64,000 bases of DNA from Mesorhizobium sp. 65-26 (GTDB taxonomy: Bacteria > Pseudomonadota > Alphaproteobacteria > Rhizobiales > Rhizobiaceae), in the NCBI GenBank assembly GCA_001899205.1, contig MKVL01000004.1, positions 265,388 to 329,387 on the forward strand, in the 5' to 3' direction. The first letter of the stretch is position 1. Each line of letters starts with the position of its first letter. Below the pieces are notes generated by a model. It did not search any database, was not told where the DNA came from, and saw only the letters and a program-made list of their open reading frames with translations. The translations under genes and the position numbers were made by a program. Shown piece by piece: positions 35,716 to 45,773 of the stretch.

Positions 35716-36851
35716 TTGAAGGTCTTGCGCGGATCGAAGGCGTCGCGGGTGGCCTCGCCGACGAAGACCAGCAGCGACAGCATCAACGATATGACGACGA
35801 AGCCGGAGATGCCCAGCCATGGCGCGTTGAGGTTGCGTTGCGCCTGCTTTAGCAATTCGCCGAGCGAGGCCGAGCCGGGCGGCAGTCCGAAGCCGAGGTA
35901 GTCGAGCGAGGTCAGGGTCGAAATCGAGCCGCTGAGCAGGAAGGGAAGGAAGGTCAGCGTCGCAACCATGGCGTTGGGCAGAAGGTGCCGGAACATGATG
36001 GTGAGGTTGGGCACGCCAAGCGCGCGGGCGGCGTTGACGTACTCGAAGTTGCGCGCGCGCAGAAACTCCGCCCGCACCACGCCCACCAGCGCCACCCAGG
36101 AAAACAGCAGCATCAGCCCCAGCAGGATGAAGAAGCCGGGCGGCAGGATGGCGGCGACGATCAGCAGCAGGTAGAGCACCGGGATCGCTGACCAGATTTC
36201 GATGAAGCGCTGGAACAGCAGGTCCGTCCAGCCGCCGAAATAGCCCTGTATCGCGCCGGCCGCGACGCCGACGAGGGACGAGCCCACGGTCAGGATGAGG
36301 CCGAAGAGCACGGAGATCCTGAAGCCGTAGATGAGCCGCGCGAACACGTCGCGGGCCTGGTCGTCGGTGCCGAGCCAATTCCAGTTGCCGACGATGCAGT
36401 TCGGGTCGGCCTCCCCTTGGGGATACTGGGCGCAGCGCGTTTTGCGGTCGTAGAGCCAGGATGGCTTGGCGGGCGCGGCCTCGGGAATGGCGTTGTTGAC
36501 GGTCTGGTAGGAGTAGCGGACGGGCGGCCAGATCATCCAGCCATTGGCGTTGATCTCGTCCTGTATCACCGGATCGCGATAGTCGGTGACGGCATAGAAG
36601 CCGCCAAACTTTTCTTCCGGATAGGCGACCAGCACCGGAAACAGGATCTCGCCCTTGTAGGAGGCGATGATCGGCCTGTCGTTGGCGATCAGTTCCGAGC
36701 CGAGCGACAGCACGAACAGCACGAGGAAGAACCAGAGCGACCAGAAGCCGCGTCGGTTGGCCTTGAAGTTCTGCAACCGTCTCTGGTTGAGCGGCGACAG
36801 CCATGGCCGGGCGACACGCCCCGGGATCGTCGCGGCGGCAGCTTCGGCCAT
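35712..36851 (-). CDS. yejE: Peptide ABC transporter permease (YejE-like)
   Basis: This 379-residue inner-membrane permease has the N-terminal segment RLQNFKANRRGFWSLWFFLV, a long periplasmic loop, the YejE-type DDQARDVFARLIYGFRISVL, and the ATPase-contact loop NAARALGVPNLTIMFRHLLP. Its start overlaps the YejB-like stop by one base (TGATG) and its stop overlaps the yejF start by four, so the three genes are coupled. Confidence 0.93.
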   Translation of the reverse strand: MAEAAAATIPGRVARPWLSPLNQRRLQNFKANRRGFWSLWFFLVLFVLSLGSELIANDRPIIASYKGEILFPVLVAYPEEKFGGFYAVTDYRDPVIQDEINANGWMIWPPVRYSYQTVNNAIPEAAPAKPSWLYDRKTRCAQYPQGEADPNCIVGNWNWLGTDDQARDVFARLIYGFRISVLFGLILTVGSSLVGVAAGAIQGYFGGWTDLLFQRFIEIWSAIPVLYLLLIVAAILPPGFFILLGLMLLFSWVALVGVVRAEFLRARNFEYVNAARALGVPNLTIMFRHLLPNAMVATLTFLPFLLSGSISTLTSLDYLGFGLPPGSASLGELLKQAQRNLNAPWLGISGFVVISLMLSLLVFVGEATRDAFDPRKTFK

Positions 36852-37951
36852 CAGACATCCCTCCGGTCGAAGTCGATACGCGGGTCGACCCAGGTGTAGA
36901 CCAGGTCCGACAGGAGGTTGATGAACAGGCCGAGCAGCGAGAAGATGTAAAGGTTGGCGAAGACCACGGGATAATCCCGGTCGAGCACCGACTTGAAGCC
37001 GAGCAGGCCCAGCCCGTCGAGCGAGAAGATGTTCTCGATCAGCAGCGAGCCTGTGAAGAAGGCCGAGATGAAGGCGGCCGGGAAGCCGGCGATGACGATC
37101 AGCATCGCGTTGCGGAAGACGTGGCCGTAGAGCACCTTGTGTTCCGACAGCCCCTTGGCGCGCGCCGTCACCACATACTGCTTGCGGATTTCCTCGAGGA
37201 AGGAGTTCTTGGTCAGCAGCGTCGTGGTGGCGAAGGCCGACAGCACCAGCGCCGTCAGCGGCAGCGTCATGTGCCAGATATAGTCAATGATCCTGTCGGG
37301 CCAGGATAGCTGGCTCCAGTTGTCGGAAACGATGCCGCGCAGCGGGAACCAGTCCCAGAACGAGCCGCCGGCGAAAAGCACCATCAGAAGGATGGCGAAC
37401 AGGAAGCTCGGAATGGCGTAGCCGACGATGACAACGCCGCTCGTCCAGACATCGAAGGTCGAGCCGTCCTTGACCGCTTTTCGGATGCCGAGCGGGATCG
37501 AGATCAGATAGGACAGGAGCGTGATCCATAGGCCGAGCGAGATCGACACCGGCATTTTCTCGAGGATCAGGTCGAGCACCGAAATATCGCGGAAATAGCT
37601 GTCGCCGAAGTCGAAGCGCGCATAGTTCCACAGCATCATGCCGAAGCGTTCGAGCGGCGGCTTGTCGAAGCCGAACTGCTTTTCGAGCTTCTTGATGAAT
37701 TCGGGATCGAGCCCCTGTGCGCCGCGATACTTCGAGCTGACGTCTCCGGCGACGTCGAAATTGCTGGCGTTGGCGCCGGCATCGCCACCGCCGCCGCCGA
37801 GGCGGTCATTGCCACCCTGGTTGGTGAGCCTTGCGATGACTTGCTCGACCGGTCCGCCGGGCGCGAACTGAATGACGGCGAAGGAGATCGCCATGATGCC
37901 GAACAGGGTCGGGATCATCAGAAGGATGCGGCGCAGTATATAGGCGCCCAT
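36851..37951 (-). CDS. yejB: Peptide ABC transporter permease (YejB-like)
   Basis: This 366-residue inner-membrane permease starts [20 protein letters not shown], the usual opening of DppB/YejB permeases. A periplasmic insertion follows ([20 protein letters not shown], then [20 protein letters not shown]), and the coupling loop is [20 protein letters not shown]. The insertion and length fit YejB. It lies 30 bases downstream of the second binding-protein gene. Confidence 0.93.
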   Translation of the reverse strand: MGAYILRRILLMIPTLFGIMAISFAVIQFAPGGPVEQVIARLTNQGGNDRLGGGGGDAGANASNFDVAGDVSSKYRGAQGLDPEFIKKLEKQFGFDKPPLERFGMMLWNYARFDFGDSYFRDISVLDLILEKMPVSISLGLWITLLSYLISIPLGIRKAVKDGSTFDVWTSGVVIVGYAIPSFLFAILLMVLFAGGSFWDWFPLRGIVSDNWSQLSWPDRIIDYIWHMTLPLTALVLSAFATTTLLTKNSFLEEIRKQYVVTARAKGLSEHKVLYGHVFRNAMLIVIAGFPAAFISAFFTGSLLIENIFSLDGLGLLGFKSVLDRDYPVVFANLYIFSLLGLFINLLSDLVYTWVDPRIDFDRRDV

Positions 37952-37981
37952 CAGGCCGCAGGCCCCGCGCGAACGGAAGTG

Positions 37982-39859
37982 TCAGGCTTTGCCAATCTTT
38001 GCCGCCTTGCCCTTGTCTACCCACCACAGCGCTTCGACCGGAAAGCCGAAATCGGGTTTCTGTTCGGGAAATCCGAACATGTCCCAAAAGGCGCTTCGGT
38101 GATTCGCCAGGAACCAACTTGGAATCCAATCGCGCCGTGCGCGCAAGACCCGATCGAGCGCGCGCATGGCAACCGTCAGGCTTTCCCGGTCCTTGGCGGC
38201 GCCGACGGCGTCCAGCAGCGCGTCGATGGCGGGGCTCGATATGCCGGGCAGGTTGCGCGAGCCCGATATGCCGGCGGTGCGCGAATGGAAGAAGATTTCG
38301 AGATCATCGCGGGTCGGCGTCGCCGAAAACGAGAAGGCCGCTGAAATCAGGTCGAAATCGAAGGTCGATTGCCTCAGCTGGTATTGCGCCGAATCGACCA
38401 GCCGGATGGAAGCGTCGATGCCGACCGCCTTCATGTTGGCCACCCAGGGGGAATAGACCTGGACGAAGCCTTCGTCGTCGACCAGGAACTCGGCCGTCAG
38501 CCGCCCGCCCTTGTCGTTAACGACGAGATCGCCCGAGCGCTTCCAACCGGCCTCGTTTAGCAGCTTGGCGGCCTTGCCAAGCAGCTTGCGGTCGCGGCCG
38601 GAACCGTCCGAGGCGGGCTGCGTCACCGCATCGCCGAAGGCCTCCGGCGGAAGCTGGTCTCGCAAAGGCTCGAGCAGGGCCAGTTCCTGGGCAGAGGGTG
38701 AACCCTCGGCGCGGAAATCCGATTTCTCGAAGCAGGACTGCGAACGCTCGTAGGAGCCATAGAAGAAGTTGCGCCGCGTCCATTCGAAATCGAAGCACAG
38801 CGCGATCGCCTCACGCACGCGCGGGTCGCGAAACTGCTCGCGCCGCTGGTTGACGGCGGTCGCCTGCATCGAAGGCACTGTTTCCGCCGGGAATTCATGC
38901 TTGACCACCTTGCCGGCGGTGAAGGCGGGAAAATCGTAGCCCGTTGCCCAGACGCGTGAGGTGAATTCCTCCCGGTAGAAGATCTCACCCTTCTTGAAGG
39001 CCTCGAAGCCAGCCGTGCGGTCCTGATAGAATTCGATCCGGATGCGGCCGAAATTGTTCTGGCCGCGGTTGACCGGCAGGTCGTTGCCCCAATAGTCGGC
39101 CACGCGCTCGTATTCGATCCAGGTGCCCGCCGACCAGCGCCCGACCTTGTAGGCGCCGGAGCCGAGCGGCGGGTTGAGCTGCGAGGAATCGAACGGATTG
39201 GCCGTATAGAAGGCCTTTGACAGGATCGGGAACTGCGCGACGTTGAGGATGGTGCGGGCCGACTGCTTGCCTGAGAATTTGAGCAGCAGCGTGTGCTGAT
39301 CCGTGGCGGTCGCGTCATCGAGATGCGTCAGCGACAGCGAAAAATCCGGATGCCCCTTGTCCTTCAGCAGCTTGTAGGTGAAGGCCGCGTCCTCGGCGGT
39401 CAGCGGCGTTCCGTCGTGAAAACGCGCCTGCGGACGAAGCGCGAAGGTGAAGCTGTTTCGGTCGTCGGAAATCGTCACGCCGTCGGCCACCTGGCCGTAG
39501 ATCGCGTCGGGTTCGTCGAGCGCCCGCACCATCAGGGAATCGAAGCACATCTCCATGCGCTGCGGAGCGTCGCCCTTGGGTACGAAGGAGTTCAGCGTGT
39601 TGAACGTCAAAGGGCTCTGGTTTTGGCCCCAGTTGGGCGGCGAGAAGTTGAAGGTGCCGCCCTGCGGCGCGTCGACGTCGACATAGTCGAAATGGGCGAA
39701 GTCCGGCTTGTATTTGAGATCGCCGAAGGCCGACAGGCCGTGCACTTTCACACCCGTCGGAATGGCCGCGAACAGCTTGCCCGGCAGCAGGGCGGTGGCA
39801 GTCGCCGCGGCTCCGAGCGCCAGGAAGTCACGACGCGGAAGCACCGGTTGCCACCCCAT
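37982..39859 (-). CDS. Peptide ABC transporter binding protein, YejA-like (Tat-type leader)
   Basis: This 625-residue family-5 extracellular binding protein has the twin-arginine-type leader PRRDFLALGAAATATALLPG. Mature segments include FAHFDYVDVDAPQGGTFNFS, NTLNSFVPKG, VADGVTISDDRNSFTFALRP and RREQFRDPRVREAIALCFDF. The N-terminal YVxxDAPxGG pattern matches YejA. It is the second of two paralogous binding proteins in the operon, and its start overlaps the previous stop by one base. Export by Tat would mean folding before transport, unlike its Sec-type sister. Confidence 0.92.
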   Translation of the reverse strand: MGWQPVLPRRDFLALGAAATATALLPGKLFAAIPTGVKVHGLSAFGDLKYKPDFAHFDYVDVDAPQGGTFNFSPPNWGQNQSPLTFNTLNSFVPKGDAPQRMEMCFDSLMVRALDEPDAIYGQVADGVTISDDRNSFTFALRPQARFHDGTPLTAEDAAFTYKLLKDKGHPDFSLSLTHLDDATATDQHTLLLKFSGKQSARTILNVAQFPILSKAFYTANPFDSSQLNPPLGSGAYKVGRWSAGTWIEYERVADYWGNDLPVNRGQNNFGRIRIEFYQDRTAGFEAFKKGEIFYREEFTSRVWATGYDFPAFTAGKVVKHEFPAETVPSMQATAVNQRREQFRDPRVREAIALCFDFEWTRRNFFYGSYERSQSCFEKSDFRAEGSPSAQELALLEPLRDQLPPEAFGDAVTQPASDGSGRDRKLLGKAAKLLNEAGWKRSGDLVVNDKGGRLTAEFLVDDEGFVQVYSPWVANMKAVGIDASIRLVDSAQYQLRQSTFDFDLISAAFSFSATPTRDDLEIFFHSRTAGISGSRNLPGISSPAIDALLDAVGAAKDRESLTVAMRALDRVLRARRDWIPSWFLANHRSAFWDMFGFPEQKPDFGFPVEALWWVDKGKAAKIGKA

Positions 39860-41745
39860 CAGTTGAGGCCCTTGTATTTGGCGGCCAGCGCCTTTTCCTT
39901 CTCGCTATCGATCCACCAGGAATCGGTGTCGGCGCCCAGATAGGCCGGCTGCTTGTCGGGAATGCCGAACTTGTTCCAGTAGGCGTACCAGACCGCCGAA
40001 CGGTAATACTGCGGCACCAGGTAGAAATTCCACAGCAGCACCCGGTCGAGGGCGTGCGTGGTGGCCACCAGGTCGTCTCGATCGGTGGCGAAGATGATGC
40101 GGTCGACCAGCGCATCGACGACCGGATCCTTGATGCCCATCAGATTGCGCGAGCCGGGACTGTCGGCGGCCTTCGAGCTCCAGAAATCACGCTGCTCATT
40201 GCCGGGCGATTCGGACTGCTGAAGCACCGTGGTCACCATGTCGAAGTCGAAGTGGTTTATCCGGTTGATGTATTGCGACGTGTCGATGATGCGCAGGGTA
40301 GCTTCGACGCCGATCTTTCGCAGATTGGCGATGTAGGGGCTGGAAATGATCTGGTCGGTATCGTTCGAGCCGAGAATCTCAAACTTCAAGGGCTCGCCGG
40401 TCTTCGCGTTGACCATCTTGCCGCCCTTGATCACCCAGCCGGCCTGGGCCAGGAGGTCGACAGCCTGCTTGAGATATTTGCGTTCCGCCTGCGGCGAATC
40501 GTAGACGGGCAGCTTGAATTCCTGCGTGAACAGTTCGGGCGGCAGCTTGTCACGGTATTTCTCCAGGATCTCCAGTTCCTTGCCTTGCGGCAGGCCGCTG
40601 GAGGCGAGTTCCGAGCCCTGGAAATAGCTCGATGTCCGGGTGTTGAAGCCGAAGAACAGCGTCCTGTTCATTGTCTCGAAGTCGAACGGCAAGGTCAGCG
40701 CCTCGCGTACCCGGCGATCCTGGAAAATCGGCCGCCGCTGGTTGAACACGAAGCCCTGCATGGGTTGCGCGTGTTCGCTTTCGAAGGTCTTCTTGATCAC
40801 GTCTCCAGCCTGGAAGGCCGGGAAGTTGTAGAAGGTCGCCCATTTGCGCGAGCTCATCTCGCGATGGATGTCGTCGAAGCCGCCCTTGGTGAAGGCCTGC
40901 CATGCGGCATTGTCATCCAGCACGTAGGTGAAGCGCTGGGTATCGAAGTTCTCGCGCCCGATCTTTACCGGCAGCTTGGCACCCCAATAATCCGGTACGC
41001 GTTGCCAGACGATCTCGGAACCCGGCTTGAAGCTGGCGACCTTGTAGGCGGCCGAGCCGAGCGGTATTTCCAGCGTCGGCTTGGTTATGTCGCGTTTCTT
41101 GCCGCTGGCATCCGTGCCTTCCCACCAATGCTTGGGCAGCACGACGAGGTCGCCGAGGATCTTCGGCAGTTCCCGGTTCCCCTTCTGGTTGAAGCGGAAC
41201 TCCACCTCGCGGTCGGAGACGGCCACGGCGTCGGTGACGTTCTCGAAGTAGCGGCTGTACATCGGGCTGTTGGCCTTCAGCACCTGGAACGACCAGATCA
41301 CGTCGTCGACGGTGATTGGCTGGCCGTCATGCCATTTGGCGCGCGGGTCGAGCCTGTAGGTCGCCGAGGAATAGTCGGCCGGATATTTGTAGGCTTCGGC
41401 GACCAGCGGATGGCTGACGCTGCCTTCGTCGGTCGCCTGTTCCATCAGCGTGTCGTAGAGCAGGCCGCCGCCGAACTCGACGAAGCCGGCCGCCGGTGCT
41501 CCCTGCACAATAAAGGGATTGAAGCTGTCATAGGTGCCGAGCACGACATAGTTGCGCGTGCCGCCCTTGGGCGCGTCCGGATTGACGTAGTCATAGCGCT
41601 GGAAGTTCTCGCCGTATTTCGACGGGCCGGTGAGCGAGGACGTGGTGTGCCATTGGTCGTCGGCGACTGCCATCGGTGATGAGACGGCCAGGGAAAGCAG
41701 TGCCAGCGTTGCCGCGAAAAGCGTTCGGGTTCGGCCAGCCATCAT
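39859..41745 (-). CDS. Peptide ABC transporter binding protein, YejA-like (Sec-type leader)
   Basis: This 628-residue family-5 binding protein starts with a Sec leader cleaved near SSPMAVADD. It carries GENFQRYDYVNPDAPKGGTR, YDSFNPFIVQG, MEQATDEGSVSHPLVAEAYK and QRRPIFQDRRVREALTLPFD, closely parallel to the next gene. It is the first gene of the operon, so the importer has two receptors of related but distinct sequence (same length, different leaders). Related YejA systems take up microcin C or other oligopeptides. Confidence 0.92.
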   Translation of the reverse strand: MMAGRTRTLFAATLALLSLAVSSPMAVADDQWHTTSSLTGPSKYGENFQRYDYVNPDAPKGGTRNYVVLGTYDSFNPFIVQGAPAAGFVEFGGGLLYDTLMEQATDEGSVSHPLVAEAYKYPADYSSATYRLDPRAKWHDGQPITVDDVIWSFQVLKANSPMYSRYFENVTDAVAVSDREVEFRFNQKGNRELPKILGDLVVLPKHWWEGTDASGKKRDITKPTLEIPLGSAAYKVASFKPGSEIVWQRVPDYWGAKLPVKIGRENFDTQRFTYVLDDNAAWQAFTKGGFDDIHREMSSRKWATFYNFPAFQAGDVIKKTFESEHAQPMQGFVFNQRRPIFQDRRVREALTLPFDFETMNRTLFFGFNTRTSSYFQGSELASSGLPQGKELEILEKYRDKLPPELFTQEFKLPVYDSPQAERKYLKQAVDLLAQAGWVIKGGKMVNAKTGEPLKFEILGSNDTDQIISSPYIANLRKIGVEATLRIIDTSQYINRINHFDFDMVTTVLQQSESPGNEQRDFWSSKAADSPGSRNLMGIKDPVVDALVDRIIFATDRDDLVATTHALDRVLLWNFYLVPQYYRSAVWYAYWNKFGIPDKQPAYLGADTDSWWIDSEKEKALAAKYKGLN

Positions 41746-41850
41746 GCCTTCGTCCTTTTTCGGTGCGCGTGCGCCAGCAATCTAGATGATTTGTGACGCG
41801 TGAAAACCGCGCCATCCCGCCTTTGTCGTCGCAGATCAATCATTGCCAAT

Positions 41851-41879
41851 AAAAAAGCCGGGCTGAACCCGGCTTTTTC
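41851..41879 (-). terminator. Rho-independent terminator downstream of the cytochrome c gene
   Basis: AAAAAAGCCGGGCTGAACCCGGCTTTTTC reads on either strand as a GCCGGG/CCCGGC stem between A and T runs. It lies between the stop of the leftward cytochrome gene and the start of the leftward yej-type operon, so it ends the former. Confidence 0.9.
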
Positions 41880-41924
41880 ATGGTTTTCGTCGCGGAAACC
41901 AGAGTTGTCATCATGACAAATTGT

Positions 41925-42587
41925 TCATTGAGCGGGCTTCGCCGGCTCGGCCGGCTTCGCAGCCTCGGCTGGCTTGGCGGCTTCCGCCGGCTTGGCAGCA
42001 CCTTCCGCTGGCTTGGCCGTCGCATCGGCAGCGGCGCCGGGCGCCGGCAGCGGCTTGGGATTGTCCGACAGCGTGCGCAGGAAGGCGATGACGTTGGCGC
42101 GGTCCTCGTCCTTCGGCAGACCGGCGAAGCCCATGGCGGTGCCGGCCACGAACTTCTTCGGCGAGGTCAGGAAGTGGTTCAGATTGTCATAGGTCCACTT
42201 CTCCGCGCCACCGTTGGAGAACGTCTTCATGCCGGCCGAATAGGCGAAGCCTTCGTGCTCGGCGACAGGACGGTCGACGAGATCCCAGAGATCCGGACCG
42301 ACCTTGTTCGGGCCGCCCTTCTCGCCGGAGTGGCAGGCCTGGCACTTCTTGAACACGGCGGAGCCGGCCTCGACATTGGCGGTGGCCAGCAGCTCGGCGA
42401 TCGGCTTCGAGGGCGCGGCGGGTGCCGCCGGGCCGCCTTCGGTCGGCTCGGCCGCCACGATGGCGAAGCCGGGCTTCTCGGGCGCGGGCGACGCGAACAG
42501 CGAGTTCGAGACGATGCCCACGGAAAAGATGACGAAGCAGGTTCCGAGGAATCCGGCGAGCAGTTTGTTGACTTCGTTGGAATCCAT
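41925..42587 (-). CDS. cycM: Membrane-anchored cytochrome c (CycM/c552-like)
   Basis: This 220-residue class I cytochrome carries electrons between respiratory complexes on the periplasmic side. An uncleaved N-terminal anchor ([20 protein letters not shown]) and an Ala/Pro/Glu linker precede the haem domain. The haem motif is CQACH near residue 83, with the axial methionine expected in SAGMKTF or GTAMGFAGL. The C-terminus is an unusual tail of repeated AAKPAE units (about 190-220) with no evident structure. The gene is divergent from kdsB and followed by a terminator. Confidence 0.93.
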   Translation of the reverse strand: MDSNEVNKLLAGFLGTCFVIFSVGIVSNSLFASPAPEKPGFAIVAAEPTEGGPAAPAAPSKPIAELLATANVEAGSAVFKKCQACHSGEKGGPNKVGPDLWDLVDRPVAEHEGFAYSAGMKTFSNGGAEKWTYDNLNHFLTSPKKFVAGTAMGFAGLPKDEDRANVIAFLRTLSDNPKPLPAPGAAADATAKPAEGAAKPAEAAKPAEAAKPAEPAKPAQ

Positions 42588-42780
42588 ACGCCCCTTGCTC
42601 CCTTTTCCGGCGGACCGTCCCGTCCACTCCGTCCGTCGGTATCGCGAAAGGCCCCGCAGGGCCAGTCAAATCGGGCGGAAACTAGGTCTTTTGCTCGGGC
42701 GTTGCAACACCTATAAGGGCGCTTCCAGTGAGACCTTTTGCCACTTTTCCACCCGCTTTTTTCAGGCACCCCGCAGTCCG

Positions 42781-43527
42781 ATGTCCACATTGATCCTGAT
42801 ACCGGCCCGCATGGCCTCGACCCGGCTGCCGGGCAAGCCGCTGGCGGACATAGCGGGCGCCCCCATGATTGTGCATGTCGCGCGCCGGGCGGCGGAGGCG
42901 GAACTCGGCCGCGTCGTGGTGGCGACCGACACCAAAAGCGTGGCCGACGCCGTGCAGGCGCATGGGTTCGAGGCAATCATGACTCGTGCCGATCACGAAT
43001 CGGGCTCCGATCGCATTTTCGAGGCGCTGACCGCGCTGGACCCGCGCGGCAAGGTGGAAATCGTGGTCAACGTGCAGGGCGATCTGCCGACGATCGACCC
43101 GGAGATCATCGGCGCGTCGATGCGGCCCCTGGCTGACCCGGCCGTCGATATCGCCACGCTCGGCGTCGAGATCGTGCGCGAGGAAGAAAAGACCAACCAC
43201 AACGTCGTCAAGATCGTGGGCTCGCCGCTTTCCGGCACCCGCCTGCGCGCGCTCTACTTCACGCGCGCCACGGCGCCGTGGGGGGAGGGGCCGCTCTATC
43301 ATCACATCGGCCTCTATGCCTATCGCCGCGCCGCCCTCGAGCGTTTCGTGGCGCTGCGGCCGTCGCCGCTCGAACGGCGCGAACGGCTGGAGCAGTTGCG
43401 CGCGCTGGAGGCCGGCATGCGCATCGACGCCGAGATCGTGCGCTCCGTGCCGCTGGGCGTCGACACGCCCCACGACCTCGATCGCGCCAGAACCATCCTT
43501 GCAACCCGGAATGTCGGACATGCCTGA
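42781..43527 (+). CDS. kdsB: 3-deoxy-manno-octulosonate cytidylyltransferase
   Basis: This 248-residue enzyme activates KDO with CTP for the lipopolysaccharide core. The nucleotide-binding start [20 protein letters not shown], the TDxxxV pattern in [12 protein letters not shown], and [14 protein letters not shown] are all as in KdsB. ATG 42781 lies directly before the signature. The following prephenate dehydratase gene overlaps its end by 8 bases (17 with the alternative start), so the two are co-transcribed, a pairing common in rhizobia. Confidence 0.95.
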   Translation: MSTLILIPARMASTRLPGKPLADIAGAPMIVHVARRAAEAELGRVVVATDTKSVADAVQAHGFEAIMTRADHESGSDRIFEALTALDPRGKVEIVVNVQGDLPTIDPEIIGASMRPLADPAVDIATLGVEIVREEEKTNHNVVKIVGSPLSGTRLRALYFTRATAPWGEGPLYHHIGLYAYRRAALERFVALRPSPLERRERLEQLRALEAGMRIDAEIVRSVPLGVDTPHDLDRARTILATRNVGHA

Positions 43528-44383
43528 AAAGACCAACAAGATATCCTTCCAGGGCGAGCCGGGCGCCAATTCCGACACCGCCTGCCGCAACATGTTCCCG
43601 TCGATGGAGCCCTTGCCCTGTCCGACCTTCGAGGACGCGTTCAATGCGGTCGAGACTGGCAAGGCCGAGCTCGCCATGATCCCGATCGAGAACACGATCG
43701 CCGGCCGCGTCGCCGACATCCATCATCTCCTGCCGGAGTCGAAGCTGCATATCATCGGCGAGTATTTCCTGCCGATCCACTTCCAGCTCATGGTGCTGCC
43801 CGGGGTGAAGCGCGAGGAGATCAAGACCGTCCACAGCCACATCCATGCGCTCGGCCAGTGCCGCAAGTACATTCGCAAGAACGGCTGGAAGCCGGTGGTG
43901 GCCGGCGATACGGCCGGGTCGGCGAAGCTGGTCTCCGAGGTCGGGGATCGCACCATGGCGTCGCTCGCGCCGGCGCTCGCCGCGGAGCTCTACGGCCTCG
44001 ACATCATCGAGAAGAACGTCGAGGACACCGACTCGAACGTCACCCGCTTCGTCGTGCTGACCAAGAGCAAGCAGTGGGTCGAGCGCCCGTCGCCCGACGC
44101 CAAGATGATGACCACCTTCATCTTTCGCGTCCGCAACGTTCCGGCGGCGCTCTACAAGGCGATGGGCGGCTTTGCCACCAACGGCGTCAACATGACCAAG
44201 CTCGAGAGCTACCAGCTCGGCGCCTTCACCGCGACGCAGTTCTTCGCCGATATCGAGGGCCACCCCGACGATCCGCTGGTCAAGCTGGCGCTGGACGAAT
44301 TGCGTTTCTTCTCGCGCGAGATGCGTATTGTCGGCGTCTACCCGGCGAGCGAGTCGCGCGAGCAGTGGAAAGTGGCTGACTGA
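43520..44383 (+). CDS. pheA: Prephenate dehydratase
   Basis: This 287-residue single-function enzyme converts prephenate to phenylpyruvate in phenylalanine synthesis. The catalytic domain starts [20 protein letters not shown] and holds [17 protein letters not shown] and the catalytic TRF in [14 protein letters not shown]-terminal ACT domain ([33 protein letters not shown]) should give feedback inhibition by phenylalanine. No chorismate mutase domain is fused. The start at 43520 overlaps kdsB; 43511 in frame is equally possible. Confidence 0.94.
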   Translation: MPEKTNKISFQGEPGANSDTACRNMFPSMEPLPCPTFEDAFNAVETGKAELAMIPIENTIAGRVADIHHLLPESKLHIIGEYFLPIHFQLMVLPGVKREEIKTVHSHIHALGQCRKYIRKNGWKPVVAGDTAGSAKLVSEVGDRTMASLAPALAAELYGLDIIEKNVEDTDSNVTRFVVLTKSKQWVERPSPDAKMMTTFIFRVRNVPAALYKAMGGFATNGVNMTKLESYQLGAFTATQFFADIEGHPDDPLVKLALDELRFFSREMRIVGVYPASESREQWKVAD

Positions 44384-44468
44384 CCGCTCGTCTCGGATCC
44401 GAGCGAAACCCGGTCGCCCGGGCCGTCACGCCGACGGGTGATGGGTGCCAGTGGCGCCCAAGCCGGGG

Positions 44469-44771
44469 TCAGGGCAGGACGAGCGGCACGTAGTCGATTT
44501 CCTGGAATGCCTCGACCTCCGGCACCCAGCGGTCGCGCACGAAGGCGACATGGTCGGGATGCTCATTGTAGGCGGTGTAGGCGCGCTGGTCGGCGAACTC
44601 CATGGAGAAGCCGAACTGGTAGTCGCTCTTGGGGCTGATCTGCCGCAGCGCCTCGAAATGCCGCACGCCCTTGATCGCCGAGAGTATCCGCCTGGCGTCC
44701 GCCAGGAAGCGTTTCTCCTCCAGCGAATGCTGCTGGTGCTTGAGGGTGAAGACGACGGTGTGACGGATCAT
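44469..44771 (-). CDS. Dabb-domain (stress-responsive A/B barrel) protein
   Basis: This 100-residue protein starts MIRHTVVFTLKHQQHSLEEK and carries FGFSMEFADQRAYTAYNEHP, DHVAFVRDRWVPEVEAFQEI near its end, the plan of dimeric Dabb barrels. The biochemical role of most members is unknown. It sits 21 bases behind nudC on the same strand, so the two may be one transcript. Confidence 0.88.
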   Translation of the reverse strand: MIRHTVVFTLKHQQHSLEEKRFLADARRILSAIKGVRHFEALRQISPKSDYQFGFSMEFADQRAYTAYNEHPDHVAFVRDRWVPEVEAFQEIDYVPLVLP

Positions 44772-44792
44772 GCGCGCGGTTTCCTCGCTGTT

Positions 44793-45734
44793 TCAGGCGC
44801 TTTCGGTCCAGGCCCGGATCAGGTGATGGGCGATGGCGCCCTTCGGCGGCGTAAACAGATTGCCGGGATGCTCCCTGGCCAGCATCGAGAGCACCTCGTC
44901 GCGGCCGAACCAGCGGCAATCCTCGAGTTCGTTGAGGTCGGCCTGGATATCTTCGTTGAGCGGCTCGCCGAAACAGCCGATCATCAGCGAATAGGGAAAC
45001 GGCCAGGGCTGGCTGGCGTGGTAGACGACGCGGCCGAGCCTTATGCCGGCTTCCTCGAGGGTCTCGCGGCGCACGGCCGCCTCGATCGTCTCGCCCGGCT
45101 CGATGAAGCCGGCGAGCGCCGAATACATGCCCGGCGCGAAATGCCGTCCGCGTCCGAGCAGGCACTTGTCGCGGGTGACCGTCAGCATGATCGCCACCGG
45201 ATCGGTGCGCGGAAAATGCTCGGCGCCACAGGCCGGGCAGACCCGCTTGTAGCCGCCGGCGCGCATCTGCGTCTCGTGCCCGCATCGGCCGCAGAAGCGG
45301 TGGTTCGCATGCCATGCAAGCAGCGCCGCGCCCTGCGCCATGGCGCCCGCGCTCGCCTCGTCGATCAGCCCCTGCATGTAGACGGAGCGGTAGTCGATCG
45401 CCTTGATCGTCTCGGGCAGCTGTTCGGGATCGATCCCGGCCGGAACCGCCAGCACCGGCCCGCTTGCGTCGAAGCCGAGCAGGACGCCGCCGTCGAGGGC
45501 GATGCCGAGCGGCTGGCCTTCCGCCTCGCCGAACCAGGGGTCCAGCACGTCGCCCAGCATCTTCAGGAACAGCCTGCCGCCATGCATCAGCAGCAACCTG
45601 GCCCGGGGGTCGGCGAGCGCCTTCTGCGTCGCGTCGTCGGCGCGGTTCTCGGACTGACGGTCTATCGCGTTGCCGGCAAATCCGACGAACTGGCTCGGCT
45701 CGCGAAAAGGCGCGTCAAACAGGTGGAAGCTCAT
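44793..45734 (-). CDS. nudC: NAD+ diphosphatase (NudC-like Nudix hydrolase)
   Basis: This 313-residue Nudix enzyme cleaves NAD(H) and can remove NAD caps from RNA in other bacteria. A zinc ribbon (CGRCGHETQM ... CPACGAEHFPRTDP, about residues 150-185) precedes the Nudix box GFIEPGETIEAAVRRETLEE-AG. The NudC-specific SQPWPFPYSLM follows the box, where the family has SQPWPFPxS. The order and length fit NudC rather than a generic Nudix protein. Confidence 0.94.
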   Translation of the reverse strand: MSFHLFDAPFREPSQFVGFAGNAIDRQSENRADDATQKALADPRARLLLMHGGRLFLKMLGDVLDPWFGEAEGQPLGIALDGGVLLGFDASGPVLAVPAGIDPEQLPETIKAIDYRSVYMQGLIDEASAGAMAQGAALLAWHANHRFCGRCGHETQMRAGGYKRVCPACGAEHFPRTDPVAIMLTVTRDKCLLGRGRHFAPGMYSALAGFIEPGETIEAAVRRETLEEAGIRLGRVVYHASQPWPFPYSLMIGCFGEPLNEDIQADLNELEDCRWFGRDEVLSMLAREHPGNLFTPPKGAIAHHLIRAWTESA

Positions 45735-45773
45735 GCTGGCTCGGTGTGTTTCGGGATGGACACGGGGAGAAGT

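Noticed and set aside
34087-36858. A 923-residue ATPase fused to a permease-length region
   Set aside because: The first 381 codons are the shifted frame of the YejE-like permease. The ATG at 35715 with an ATGA overlap gives the normal 542-residue ATPase.
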